The position numbers were made by a program, and so were the translations under genes. Source: an uncultured Bacilli bacterium (GTDB lineage: Bacteria; Bacillota_I; Bacilli_A; RF39; UBA660). Taken from it: a DNA stretch of 47,544 nucleotides. The stretch covers positions 1 to 47,544 of the forward strand of contig CAJUHL010000010.1 of assembly GCA_910586425.1 (NCBI GenBank). Direction: 5' to 3'. Position 1 is the stretch's first letter; the number at the start of each line of letters is the position of its first letter. Shown here piece by piece: positions 16,519 to 26,096 of the stretch. Below the pieces are notes generated by a model. It did not search any database. It was not told the DNA's origin and was given only the letters and a program-made list of their open reading frames with translations.

Positions 16519-18162
16519 CTACCTAACTTTATTTTTTTGTTTTAACTTTTCTAATCTTTGCGCTTCAGTTAAAAATGTGTTAGTTTCACTATCCCAAGCT
16601 AAACATTTCCCATCTTGAAATTTTGTCTCTAAATTTCCTTTAAACTTATCATTTTTTAGTATATGAACTGCATCAAAATAGCCCAATTTTACACATTCTG
16701 CTAAAACATCTGGGTTGGTTAATGGATCTGTATATTCCGCGTATTCACTCATAATAAAATTTATTAAATAAGAGGCTTCCCTTAATAATTCATCTTTCCT
16801 TTGTACAATCTTTTCATCTTTTTGAATTGAAAAACTATCTTCCAAGGTATGCCGAATTACTCCTTTTACAATTTTACAACTTTCAATCACATCTTCCGCT
16901 GTAGCAGCATGGTTTGCTTCACAATATCCAACTACATGAACAATATGAGGTTTTACTGCCATTTGTAAAAAAGTAGAAGCGGCAAGTTGTCCCTTGGCTA
17001 CATATGGATCTGCATTAAATAAAGGTAACCCTGCTCTTGTTTCTCTATATATTTTAAAATTTTCATCCTCTAATGGTTTAATAATCTCAATCATTGCTAA
17101 AATGCGTGCGAAATCCATAGAAAAGGAAAGACCATTCGGATTATTAAACATAAATTGTGCAATATAATTTTTTACACCTAGCCTTTTTGCATTATATGCA
17201 CTTATAAAACACATAACAACTGGCATCACATCATGAGAGTCCCTAAGTCCCCAGTGATGCGGTTCATTAATCTCTACTGGAATATTTTGTTCTGCATGCC
17301 ATTTAATCAATTCTTGTGCTTCTCTTATGGATTGTTCAATGGGTCTTTCACCACGGCCATCTAATTCATTGTACCAAAATAAGGGAATTGCTGTCCATGC
17401 ATTATCAATTGTGTTATTCAATAATTTTGCATAATCAAATACGTCTGATGTTCCACTATAACAACGCATTAATGGATAATTTCCACATTGTGATGCGGCT
17501 TTTAAATTTTCAAAATCTTCCTTTGTTCGAATAGGAACACCACCTGCACCATCAAATTGTTTTTGCATTTGATCTGGTTGAAAGAAAAATTGTTGAGCAT
17601 TTTGATCTGGTCCTAAAGAAATAACATCAAGTACCTTACTTTCTGCGATTTTTTTAACGCCCTCAATTGTTTCTTCTATAGATGGAAGTCCAAAATGATG
17701 TCTCAATACAGGATAAGGATAACTCATTTGAATACGATCAATTATGTTTTTTCCATACGATTCTACACTATTTTCTTTAACCTCGCCTCTTAAAAAGCGA
17801 ATAGAGTCACTAATATCATCAAAGCCATCAGAAATGTAAGAAAAAAATCCGTATTCTTTTGCAATATCTGCAACCGGTTTTGTTCCACCAAATTCCCATA
17901 TTGGATTATAATCTAGTTCTTTTCTTTTTTCGTTAATTTGATCTAATAAAATTTTTGCATTTTCTTTTGTCAAACGATAACTAATAGATACCATTTCTGG
18001 TTTGTATTTATTTATATTTTCAAATAATTTTTCAACAGATACAGCAGGTCCTAAAAATATTGTTTGATATCCTTCATTTTCTGCAATTTGCAAAAAATGG
18101 GAAATGCCTGCAACATGAACACAATTTCCAATTGAAGCTCCTAATATTAATTTTTTTTCCAT
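16519..18162 (-). CDS. B12-binding domain fused to a glutamate-mutase-like barrel
   Basis: 547 residues. Residues 1-135 look like a cobalamin-binding Rossmann domain: LILGASIGNCVHVAGISHF has the axial-ligand type His16 and Gly19, but the Asp of the usual DxHxxG is Cys14. WEFGGTKPVADIAKE continues the fold. Residues of about 150-470 resemble the barrel of methylaspartate (glutamate) mutase E: YPLMRCYSGTSD, NAWTAIPLFWYNELDG, QNIPVEINEPHHWG. The last 75 residues match a mutase-E-like tail only loosely. Glutamate mutase normally has separate S and E chains; here they are joined in one. It may rearrange an amino acid for the downstream opine dehydrogenase. The reaction is unknown, and loss of B12 binding is possible. 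Confidence 0.75.
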   Translation of the reverse strand: MEKKLILGASIGNCVHVAGISHFLQIAENEGYQTIFLGPAVSVEKLFENINKYKPEMVSISYRLTKENAKILLDQINEKRKELDYNPIWEFGGTKPVADIAKEYGFFSYISDGFDDISDSIRFLRGEVKENSVESYGKNIIDRIQMSYPYPVLRHHFGLPSIEETIEGVKKIAESKVLDVISLGPDQNAQQFFFQPDQMQKQFDGAGGVPIRTKEDFENLKAASQCGNYPLMRCYSGTSDVFDYAKLLNNTIDNAWTAIPLFWYNELDGRGERPIEQSIREAQELIKWHAEQNIPVEINEPHHWGLRDSHDVMPVVMCFISAYNAKRLGVKNYIAQFMFNNPNGLSFSMDFARILAMIEIIKPLEDENFKIYRETRAGLPLFNADPYVAKGQLAASTFLQMAVKPHIVHVVGYCEANHAATAEDVIESCKIVKGVIRHTLEDSFSIQKDEKIVQRKDELLREASYLINFIMSEYAEYTDPLTNPDVLAECVKLGYFDAVHILKNDKFKGNLETKFQDGKCLAWDSETNTFLTEAQRLEKLKQKNKVR

Positions 18163-18170
18163 AATTCACC

Positions 18171-19376
18171 CTAAAAATGATATAACATCATATTATTTCC
18201 TTTCTCATCAAAAATTTTTAATAATTCCTTTAATTCTTTTTCCTTTTCGTGAATTTTATCAGTTGTTCCTTTTATTAAACATCCAACTACGCGATCACCA
18301 CTTGTTTCCATTTTCGTGATTTCCGTTCCTTCTGTTTTATATTGAAAATAATCGATAATTAATTTTTTATTCTTTGCTTCTTCAAAACCAACCAATTTTT
18401 GAATGATCCCTGGAATACAATATACATAATGCAATTGAATTTGCTCCTTGCTTTTTTGTAAATTTAGTTCAATATTGTCATTCAATATTAAGTCAACGTA
18501 TATTTTCATAATATCTATACTGCTAATTTCCTGTATTAATCGATATTTAGTTCCGCCTCCCATGCGTGCACTAAATTCTAATACTTTAATCTCTTTTTCA
18601 TTAATAATTGCTTGCACCAATAAAGGGCAATTTTCTAGTTGAAATGCTTTAGCAATATTTTGCACAATGTTTTCTATTTCCATCATTCTATTTTCTGCTA
18701 GTTGACAAGGGTATTCACTTTTATATATTGTAAAATTATTATGATTTTCTAATTTACAAGTTTTTGTAACCGATAATACTTTTGAAACTCCTTCTTTTAC
18801 AAAGGCATCAATAGAAATCTCAACCCCTTCATTGAATTGCTCAATAATGGCATTTTTAGTTCTACTCATTTGAATTGCTTGTTTTAAGTAATGCTGTAAT
18901 TCTATTTCATCACATACCTTTTTTACACCTTTAGAACTATTACAATCTACGGGTTTTACTACAACTGGATAATTCAAATTTAACTTTTCTGCTTCTTTTG
19001 AATCATTTATAATTTGATAATCAGCTGTTGGAATTTGATTCTCCTTCATCACTTTTTTCATATATAATTTATTGGTAACATTTAAAGCTGTTTGATAATC
19101 AATATATGTAGGTAATTGCAATTTTTCAGAAACATATGCAACTGTTAGCAAAGCTTGATCTGTACATGCTGTTGTAATTAAATCTACTTGTTCTTTTTTA
19201 GCAAGTTCATATATCTTATCCATATCCAATGTACTAACAACATAATGTTCATTTGCATATTTTTTTGCTGGGGGATTTTCAAAATAATCTGCCAATATTA
19301 CATAGTGTCCCCTTTTTTTTAATTCATTTATTAATTGTATCTGATCAAAGCCACCAGCCAACACTAAAACTTTCAT
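18171..19376 (-). CDS. ATP-grasp carboxylate-amine ligase-like protein
   Basis: About 401 residues. N-terminal Rossmann-like part VLVLAGGFDQIQLINELKKRG, then ATP-grasp motifs NYPVVVKPVDCNSSKGVKKV (about 145-165), EQFNEGVEISIDAFV, and the metal-binding VLEFSARMGGGTKY near residue 280. These enzymes activate a carboxylate as acyl-phosphate and join it to an amine. Together with the next two genes it suggests that an amino acid or opine is coupled to something, perhaps an amino sugar. The ORF opens at 19409, but AGGAGG seven bases before ATG 19376 fixes the start, one base after the flippase stop. Confidence 0.88.
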   Translation of the reverse strand: MKVLVLAGGFDQIQLINELKKRGHYVILADYFENPPAKKYANEHYVVSTLDMDKIYELAKKEQVDLITTACTDQALLTVAYVSEKLQLPTYIDYQTALNVTNKLYMKKVMKENQIPTADYQIINDSKEAEKLNLNYPVVVKPVDCNSSKGVKKVCDEIELQHYLKQAIQMSRTKNAIIEQFNEGVEISIDAFVKEGVSKVLSVTKTCKLENHNNFTIYKSEYPCQLAENRMMEIENIVQNIAKAFQLENCPLLVQAIINEKEIKVLEFSARMGGGTKYRLIQEISSIDIMKIYVDLILNDNIELNLQKSKEQIQLHYVYCIPGIIQKLVGFEEAKNKKLIIDYFQYKTEGTEITKMETSGDRVVGCLIKGTTDKIHEKEKELKELLKIFDEKGNNMMLYHF

Positions 19377-19377
19377 A

Positions 19378-20811
19378 CTACTTCCTCCTATAATTTTGAA
19401 TTGTTTCAATTAAGTATTTAAAGCACTCTAATTTAAATATAATAGATAATACCAGATATAGCAAAATTCCTATAACAACTTGAATCACTAATGTAATTAT
19501 ACTACTAAATTGGAAAAAAGTAATGCAATATACAAAAATTCCCATAATACATGCGATTACAAATGAAGGCAATATATCTTTTATTTGCTCTATATAACTA
19601 TAATTCAACAATTTTCGATTCGGAAACGAATTAATAAATGTAGAAATAATACCTGATATAATTTGACCAATAGCCATTGGAATTAGGCCCATTGGCATAG
19701 TAATCAATAATATAATAATTCCAATTATTTTTTTTACAATTTCTAATTTTAAATAAATATCACTTCTTCCTAGTGCATTAATTGCTTGTAAATTTGCAGT
19801 ATGAATTGGCCACAATGCATAGGAAACAGAAAGTAATTGTAAAAATGGAATACAAGGGAACCATTTTTCCGTTAATACAATAGTTATCATTGGTTTTGCA
19901 GTTACAATAAGACCCACCGAAATTGGAAAAATAATATAAGAACTTGTGACAATCGCACGCCTTACCATACTTTTTACTCTTATTTGATTATCTTGTGATG
20001 CAGATAATGCAGGTAACATAACAGAAGAAATGGAGCCATCTAAATTTTGAATAATCACATTCGGAAATTGTTTTCCTCTGTTATAGTAAGCTAAATCTGT
20101 ACTTGAATATTTTTTTCCAATAACTAAATCATATATATTTCTATAAATCGTATCTATCAAAGAAGAACAAAGCAATTTCCAGCCATACGAAAACAATGTT
20201 TTTAATTTTTGAAAAGAGAATAGTAATTTGGGTCTCCATTTGACTGTAAACCACAAGATCAACATAATAGATATCACGTTTACTAATTGTTGAATGACTA
20301 AAGCCCAAACACCAAAACCTTTATAAGCAAATAGAATTCCTATAGTAGCAGATAAAATAATTCCTCCTAAACTGCTAAAAAAATATTTTTTAAATTCCAT
20401 CTTTCTGGCAATCACTGCTTGTTGTATAGAATTAACTGCACCAAAGAATAAAGTTAATGATAGTACTCGGAATACAGGTACTAATATAGGTTGATTATAA
20501 AACTGTGCGATAAATGGTGCTGTAAAAAATAAAACTATGTATAAAATAAATGCGACGAATAGACTTAAATAAAATACAGAGGATAAATCTGTATCATTTA
20601 TATCTTTTTTTTGAATAAGTGCAGTGTTAAAACCAGTTTGTACAAAAACATTTGCAACCGCAATAAAAACAGTTACAATCGCAACGACACCATAATCTTC
20701 AGGAAGAAGCAATCTAGCAAGTACAATTTGAATAATAAATTGTACAACCTGTGTACCGCCTCTTTCTAAAAATTTCCATATTAAAGATGATATAATTTTG
20801 CTATTTTGCAT
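19378..20811 (-). CDS. Wzx-type polysaccharide flippase
   Basis: 477 residues with 12-14 hydrophobic helices, MOP/PST superfamily. The N-terminus KFLERGGTQVVQFIIQIVLA followed by RLLLPEDYGVVAI is typical of WzxC/TuaB-like repeat-unit exporters, and AYYNRGKQFPNVIIQNLD sits in the conserved loop. It would move the lipid-linked repeat unit across the membrane for the Wzy polymerase two genes upstream. It lies 4 bases before the GT2 gene end and directly before the ATP-grasp gene. Confidence 0.92.
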   Translation of the reverse strand: MQNSKIISSLIWKFLERGGTQVVQFIIQIVLARLLLPEDYGVVAIVTVFIAVANVFVQTGFNTALIQKKDINDTDLSSVFYLSLFVAFILYIVLFFTAPFIAQFYNQPILVPVFRVLSLTLFFGAVNSIQQAVIARKMEFKKYFFSSLGGIILSATIGILFAYKGFGVWALVIQQLVNVISIMLILWFTVKWRPKLLFSFQKLKTLFSYGWKLLCSSLIDTIYRNIYDLVIGKKYSSTDLAYYNRGKQFPNVIIQNLDGSISSVMLPALSASQDNQIRVKSMVRRAIVTSSYIIFPISVGLIVTAKPMITIVLTEKWFPCIPFLQLLSVSYALWPIHTANLQAINALGRSDIYLKLEIVKKIIGIIILLITMPMGLIPMAIGQIISGIISTFINSFPNRKLLNYSYIEQIKDILPSFVIACIMGIFVYCITFFQFSSIITLVIQVVIGILLYLVLSIIFKLECFKYLIETIQNYRRK

Positions 20812-20815
20812 TTTA

Positions 20816-21772
20816 TTACCTCTTTTTTTTATACAATGTATAAATAAATGTTAGCTTTATTTTAATGAAATTTTTAATTCTATCTTTTATACTACCTGTT
20901 TTGTATAATACTTTAAATTTTTTGTTTTTCAAAGCTTTCCTATTATTGATATAGGTATGTAAATTTAACTCTTGTTGTAGCAAAAAATAGGAAATAGATT
21001 TTTCATATTGATAATTCGTCTGTTTATTGAGAACATCAAACATTATATTAAAACCTTTATATAGATTTTGCTGTTTTTTTGCAATATCACCTTGTTGCAT
21101 TCGAACACTCCATGAACCTTTAGCATTCACCCTATATACAGATGCAATATCATTTATATAATAGACATCTCCACATAAAGCAAAATGAATTGTTAATGGG
21201 TAATCTCCAACAGGTGCAACTTCATATATTTGTGGTAATTCTCTTACATATTTCGTTTGAAAAAACATAGAAGCTGTGGAAAATAGCCCACCGCCACCTT
21301 CTATAATTTCATCTACGGTATAATATCTACTTCCTTTGTAAGGCTGTTTTTTTATTTTAAATTCACCAGTACAATCGTTTAATAATTTAGTCCCCATTGT
21401 TACCAAACTACATGAAGGATTTTTTTCCATAAAATCAAATTGCTTTTGCAATTTGTATTCATCACACCAATAATCATCACCTTCACAAATTGCAATATAT
21501 TTTCCACTTGACTTTGCAAACACAATTGGTAGTATTTTCACTTTCTTTGAATACTGATTTTCAGTTTGGTATATAGGTTTTATAATATCCGGGTATCTTT
21601 TTTCATATTCTTTGATAATATTGGCTGTATTATCAGTAGAAGCATCATCATGGATAATGATTTCAAATGGAAAATTCGTTTTCTGCATGAAAAAGCTATC
21701 TAATGTTTGTTTAATATATGCTTCTTGATTATATGTTGTACAACAAATACTAACCATTACTTCTTCTTTCAT
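20816..21772 (-). CDS. Family 2 glycosyltransferase
   Basis: 318 residues, GT-A fold. N-terminal VSICCTTYNQEAYIKQTLDS, HDDASTDNTANIIKEYEKRYP, and the metal-binding region CEGDDYWCDEYKLQKQ (Asp-Asp at about 97-98). It would add one sugar to the lipid-linked repeat unit on the cytoplasmic face. AAGGAGA precedes the ATG at 21772. The C-terminus is basic, which suits membrane association. Donor and acceptor cannot be told. Confidence 0.92.
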   Translation of the reverse strand: MKEEVMVSICCTTYNQEAYIKQTLDSFFMQKTNFPFEIIIHDDASTDNTANIIKEYEKRYPDIIKPIYQTENQYSKKVKILPIVFAKSSGKYIAICEGDDYWCDEYKLQKQFDFMEKNPSCSLVTMGTKLLNDCTGEFKIKKQPYKGSRYYTVDEIIEGGGGLFSTASMFFQTKYVRELPQIYEVAPVGDYPLTIHFALCGDVYYINDIASVYRVNAKGSWSVRMQQGDIAKKQQNLYKGFNIMFDVLNKQTNYQYEKSISYFLLQQELNLHTYINNRKALKNKKFKVLYKTGSIKDRIKNFIKIKLTFIYTLYKKKR

Positions 21773-21784
21773 AGGATCTCCTTT

Positions 21785-24073
21785 TTATAATTCTTCATTC
21801 ATAAATTTTAAATAAGAATCTATAACATTACTAGCTTTACATTTTTCTATAATACTCCATTGAGCAGTAGGATAAGATTCCAGTGCTTGTTGCATTTTTT
21901 GAATATATTGATTCATATTATCTGTTTCCACCAAAAATTGGGAATACTCATCCAATAATATCTCATCTGGACCAAATTTACAATTTGAAGAAACAATTCT
22001 AGTATTACATCCAATTGCTTCAATTAAAGTCATCGGAAAAGCTTCATTATCTGATGTACAAACTAACAAACTTGCATTTTTCATCCATTTATATATATTG
22101 GACTGCCACCCCAAGAAAATTACATGATTTTGAATATTTAATTGGTGTACTTTTTGTTTCATTTCTTCTTCTAATTCCCCAGTACCACAAAATACCAATT
22201 TATAGTTTTCATAGAATTTTCCTTGATAAAATATATCAATCATTCTATCCTGTCTTTTTTGTTTAGAAAATCTTCCGACTAACAAAATATATTTATTTTC
22301 TAAATCAATTGTTTCATTTTCCTTTTTTTGAATTTCCTCTAATAAAATTGGATTATAAATTGTTTTTATATACTTTTTATTCATTTTATAATCCTTAATA
22401 CTTTCCTGTCTTACGCCTTCTGAAACTGTTACAATTTTTTTATTTCCATAAATACAATGTAATCCAATTTTAAATAAAATATTTTTTTTACTTCCATAAT
22501 GAGATATATTCGAATGAAATACATAAATTGCTCTATCTTTAACACAAGATACTCTTGTAAGAATATTGGACATAGGTAAATGAGATGTTATCAATTCATA
22601 CTGTTCCTCTTTTTCATTTTCAGATATTATGCTATTGACTTTTGGAATAGCTTGCAATATCTGAATGATTTTTTTTAGCTTATTTTTCTCATTTATTTTT
22701 AAATCATAAATATGAATACTAGGATTTATTTCGTATGATAATTTATTTTCTTGATTACAACCCAATAATATAAAATCGACCGCATAGTTTCTAGTGATTA
22801 ATTCGTTTGCCATATTAATACAAACTCTCTCTGCACCACCATTGCTTAACGAATTGATCATAAAAAGAGCTTTTTTCCCTTTCTTTTGACTTTTTTCTTC
22901 TAAAGAGCATAAGCATAGTATATATACAATAAATTGTAAAGCAATTGTTTCAAAATCAAACATAAAAATTAAAAATACAACTGTAATAAAGAAATTCAAG
23001 GGATTATTTTTCCTATCGTTTAAAAGTTTATAAAAAATAAAACACAATATTAGTATACCTATAATACCTAACTCTGATAAAACTTGCCAATATGTATTAT
23101 GTGATTGTACATACCATTGCTTTTCACTAAAATAACTTCTAAAACTTGTAATCCCACTCCCAATAATTGGACTCTTTTCGAATAATTCATTTGCTGAATT
23201 CCACATAACAAATCTAGTTTTCATCGTATATGGCATATATGATTTTATCCATGAAATTTTTGGCACCGCAAGTGCAGAAATAACTATTCCTAATATTAAA
23301 AGTACATTTGTAGCCTTTATTATACTTGGATGTTTTTTCATAATTCTAACAAATAATAGATATAAGAATCCGAAACAACATGCTAATACTAAAGTTTTTG
23401 AAAATGACATACCTATTGCCATCAAAAAAACAATCAAAAATATAATTTTAGATATTTTTTTATACTTAGATTTTAATGTGGCAATAAGTCCAAATAATAA
23501 TAACATTGTTGCATAATTAGGATCAGATGCATATCCTGCTGGTCTAAAGTTCCAACCATATATATTTCTATGACCTGAATCAATTTCAGTTGAAGTATAC
23601 TTATAAGGCTGATCTGGGGAAGCTGAAATTTGTTTTGCGGTAAAACCACAACTTACTAAAATCATACTTAATACTAAAACTAAACACGAAAATATAATGC
23701 ATTTATTTATGTATTCACTTTTTATCATACTTTTATATATCCATATATTTAAAATAGAAACAAATACATTTATTATTAAAATCATTTCATTCAAAAATTT
23801 AATTGAGTTTATTTCAAAACCATTCCATAGCCAAGAAATATTGGAAATAAATATCCAAATATAAAATAGACATATTAATTTCCAACTGCTATTTATTTTA
23901 CTACTTTTATATTCTCTTTTTAGTACCCCATAGATTAATAGTATTATTCCCAATGGAAGTAATACAAATCTTAAATCAACCCCCCAAAAAAGAAATTCCC
24001 TATTTATCATTGTAAATATGAATAAAAATAAATATATATTCAATAATGTCAATTTATAATTTTTTTTCATCAT
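21785..24073 (-). CDS. Wzy-type polymerase fused to a family 4 glycosyltransferase
   Basis: 762 residues in one open frame. Residues 1-390 hold about 11 membrane helices with the O-antigen ligase/polymerase signature SHNTYWQVLSELGIIG (about 324-339) after a large outer loop (YASDPNYAT). Residues 400-762 are a soluble GT4 enzyme: KKALFMINSLSNGGAERV opens the first Rossmann domain, KYILLVGRFSKQKRQDRM the second, and DNEAFPMTLIEAIGC is the EX7E donor-binding motif. No stop or ribosome site separates the halves at the junction (about 395-400). Fusion suggests that polymerisation and one sugar transfer are linked at the membrane. Confidence 0.9.
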   Translation of the reverse strand: MMKKNYKLTLLNIYLFLFIFTMINREFLFWGVDLRFVLLPLGIILLIYGVLKREYKSSKINSSWKLICLFYIWIFISNISWLWNGFEINSIKFLNEMILIINVFVSILNIWIYKSMIKSEYINKCIIFSCLVLVLSMILVSCGFTAKQISASPDQPYKYTSTEIDSGHRNIYGWNFRPAGYASDPNYATMLLLFGLIATLKSKYKKISKIIFLIVFLMAIGMSFSKTLVLACCFGFLYLLFVRIMKKHPSIIKATNVLLILGIVISALAVPKISWIKSYMPYTMKTRFVMWNSANELFEKSPIIGSGITSFRSYFSEKQWYVQSHNTYWQVLSELGIIGILILCFIFYKLLNDRKNNPLNFFITVVFLIFMFDFETIALQFIVYILCLCSLEEKSQKKGKKALFMINSLSNGGAERVCINMANELITRNYAVDFILLGCNQENKLSYEINPSIHIYDLKINEKNKLKKIIQILQAIPKVNSIISENEKEEQYELITSHLPMSNILTRVSCVKDRAIYVFHSNISHYGSKKNILFKIGLHCIYGNKKIVTVSEGVRQESIKDYKMNKKYIKTIYNPILLEEIQKKENETIDLENKYILLVGRFSKQKRQDRMIDIFYQGKFYENYKLVFCGTGELEEEMKQKVHQLNIQNHVIFLGWQSNIYKWMKNASLLVCTSDNEAFPMTLIEAIGCNTRIVSSNCKFGPDEILLDEYSQFLVETDNMNQYIQKMQQALESYPTAQWSIIEKCKASNVIDSYLKFMNEEL

Positions 24074-24074
24074 A

Positions 24075-25274
24075 CTATACCCCTATTAATTTTTGTATCT
24101 CCTCGATAGCATTTTTTAGACAAAATATATTTTTTCTTTCTAAAATTTTTTTTTGATAGTGTTGATATTTTTCTTTATCTTCTAAAAGACTTTTTAGTCC
24201 CTCATACAGCCCATTTTCTGAATTTTCAGTTATGATTCCATATTCATTGTCATTACCTAATAATTCTCTCATACCTGCACAATTTGTAGTTATAATTGGT
24301 TTTTCTAATATAATTGCTTCTGAAACAACTGTACTAAAACCTTCAGCACGAGAAGAACATACAAATAAATCAGCTGATTTTATATATTTATATGGATTTT
24401 CTTTATACCCTAACAATTGGACATTTTCCATATGATTTGCTTCTATATATTCCCTTAAATTTTTTTCTTCAGATCCTTCTCCAATAATCCATAAGTCAAA
24501 ATTTATTTCATCACTATTTAATTTTTGAACAACTTTTAATAAACGATCATATCCTTTTTGCACAGAAAGTCTTCCAATTGTACAAATTGTAAATTGTTTT
24601 TTTTCAATATCATCCATTGGTTCTCTTGATTTTTCAATAATTGCCTTTTCATCAATTGCATTATATTTTACTAATACTTTTTCTTTTTGTGAAAAACTTA
24701 ATTTGTTTATAAATTGTTCTCTCACAATTTCTGAAACTGCAATAATGTAATCAAAATTTTCATATATTTTCTTTTCGTGCTCTATATTTTTGAAAAATTT
24801 ATCGGTTTTATTTTCTTTAATCAAATCTACATGTATCCATGAGATTTTTTTAGAATTTTCATTATTTGAAGATGCAATTATTTTAGCAGAAATTCCTTCC
24901 AAAAATGCAATTTCAACATCATATTGTTCTTTTATATATTTCTTATATATTTTTTTGCAATTTACATGTTTCCAAAAAAAACTGTACAGTTTTGCCAATA
25001 AACTTTTTATTTTACTTGTACCATTCAATAAATTGCCTGATTTTGGAGAATCATTTTTCTTTTTTTTCTGGTTCAAAAATGGAATATTAAAAATTGTTTT
25101 ATAATGTATATTAGAGTTTAAAGAATCGCGAAATGCACCAGCATTGATTACAGTCATTACTGTAATATCATACTTATTAGGATTCATATTATTTACTAAA
25201 TTTACTAATACTTTTTCAGCCCCACCCACTTGTAGTGTGTGAATTAAAAAGAGAATTTTTTTCTTACTTTCCAT
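24075..25274 (-). CDS. Family 4 glycosyltransferase
   Basis: About 399 residues, GT-B fold, close in plan to the GT4 half of the next gene. KKILFLIHTLQVGGAEKVLV at the N-terminus, FTICTIGRLSVQKGYDRLLK at the start of the donor domain, and SSRAEGFSTVVSEAIILEKP as the EX7E motif. A GTG at 25286 extends the frame into the previous gene, but ATG 25274 follows the sugar transferase stop by one base and has AGGTG at good spacing. It probably adds the second sugar of the repeat. Confidence 0.93.
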   Translation of the reverse strand: MESKKKILFLIHTLQVGGAEKVLVNLVNNMNPNKYDITVMTVINAGAFRDSLNSNIHYKTIFNIPFLNQKKKKNDSPKSGNLLNGTSKIKSLLAKLYSFFWKHVNCKKIYKKYIKEQYDVEIAFLEGISAKIIASSNNENSKKISWIHVDLIKENKTDKFFKNIEHEKKIYENFDYIIAVSEIVREQFINKLSFSQKEKVLVKYNAIDEKAIIEKSREPMDDIEKKQFTICTIGRLSVQKGYDRLLKVVQKLNSDEINFDLWIIGEGSEEKNLREYIEANHMENVQLLGYKENPYKYIKSADLFVCSSRAEGFSTVVSEAIILEKPIITTNCAGMRELLGNDNEYGIITENSENGLYEGLKSLLEDKEKYQHYQKKILERKNIFCLKNAIEEIQKLIGV

Positions 25275-25275
25275 T

Positions 25276-25971
25276 CTATTTTGCACCTGTTTTACTAATC
25301 ACTGCTTTTATGGTTGCACAAATACATTTGATATCTAATTTTAGTGATTGATTTCTAATATAATAATACTCTAAAGCTAGTCTTTCACCATATGTAGTAG
25401 CAGAACGTCCATGGCTTGCCCACCAACTTGTAATACCAGGTTGTACACTTTCATATAAGCTATGATTCCCATTATGAGCATCTAATTCACCCTTTAATAA
25501 AGGTCTTGGTCCTATTAAAGACATATCGCCTTTTAATATATTTAAAAATTGAGGCATTTCATCCAATGATGTTTTTCTTAATAATTTTCCAATCTTTGTA
25601 ATTCTTGGATCCTTATCCAATTTTTGATTTTCTTCCCATTCTTTCTTATATTTAGAATCTTTTAATAACTCTATTAGAACTTTATCTGCATTTGGAACCA
25701 TTGAACGAAACTTATATAGTTTAAATATTTTTCCATCTTTTCCTACACGTTCATGTGAATAGAAAATAGAATGAAAATCCCCACTGCATATATAACTTAA
25801 TTTAATAATTAACATAAGTGGTAGCATAAATATAACTCCAATTAAAGCAAATACAACATCCATAAATCTTTTTACACTAAAGTAGCAGATTCTAGCTATA
25901 TGTTCCGATATATTTCGTTGCTTTGGAATTACTAACTCAACACTTCTAGCATTCACTACTTCTTCATTCAT
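25276..25971 (-). CDS. Phosphoglycosyl transferase (bacterial sugar transferase)
   Basis: 231 residues, monotopic PglC/WcaJ-type enzyme that transfers a sugar-1-phosphate to undecaprenyl phosphate and so starts the repeat unit. KRFMDVVFALIGVIFMLPLM is the re-entrant helix; then FYSHERVGKDGKIFKLYKFR, LLRKTSLDEMPQFLNILKGD, MSLIGPRPLLKGE and a QPGITSWW-type segment follow in the family order. The first gene of the operon, with AGGAGTG before ATG 25971. Donor is probably UDP-Gal, UDP-Glc or an N-acetyl sugar; sequence does not decide. Confidence 0.94.
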   Translation of the reverse strand: MNEEVVNARSVELVIPKQRNISEHIARICYFSVKRFMDVVFALIGVIFMLPLMLIIKLSYICSGDFHSIFYSHERVGKDGKIFKLYKFRSMVPNADKVLIELLKDSKYKKEWEENQKLDKDPRITKIGKLLRKTSLDEMPQFLNILKGDMSLIGPRPLLKGELDAHNGNHSLYESVQPGITSWWASHGRSATTYGERLALEYYYIRNQSLKLDIKCICATIKAVISKTGAK

Positions 25972-26000
25972 CTAAATCACTCCTATTATTCTTTATTTGG

Positions 26001-26064
26001 ATACTAAAATAGGGGTTACCCCCCCCCCGTTCGCATATAGCTAACAGATATCTATATATTATTA
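26001..26064 (-). promoter_or_regulatory. G10/C4 hairpin in the leader of the polysaccharide operon
   Basis: Minus-strand leader: helix ATATAG/CTATAT, short dyad GTTAGCTATATGCGAAC, G10 (26028-26019), TAA is included in the three-base loop, C4 (26014-26011), then TATTTTAG. The G/C stem with a U-rich tail could act as an attenuator ahead of the first gene. A ten-G run is also prone to slippage, which would alter the stem register. Confidence 0.5.
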
Positions 26065-26096
26065 TTTTATGTACCTTTTCCTTGTCTGCTATATAC

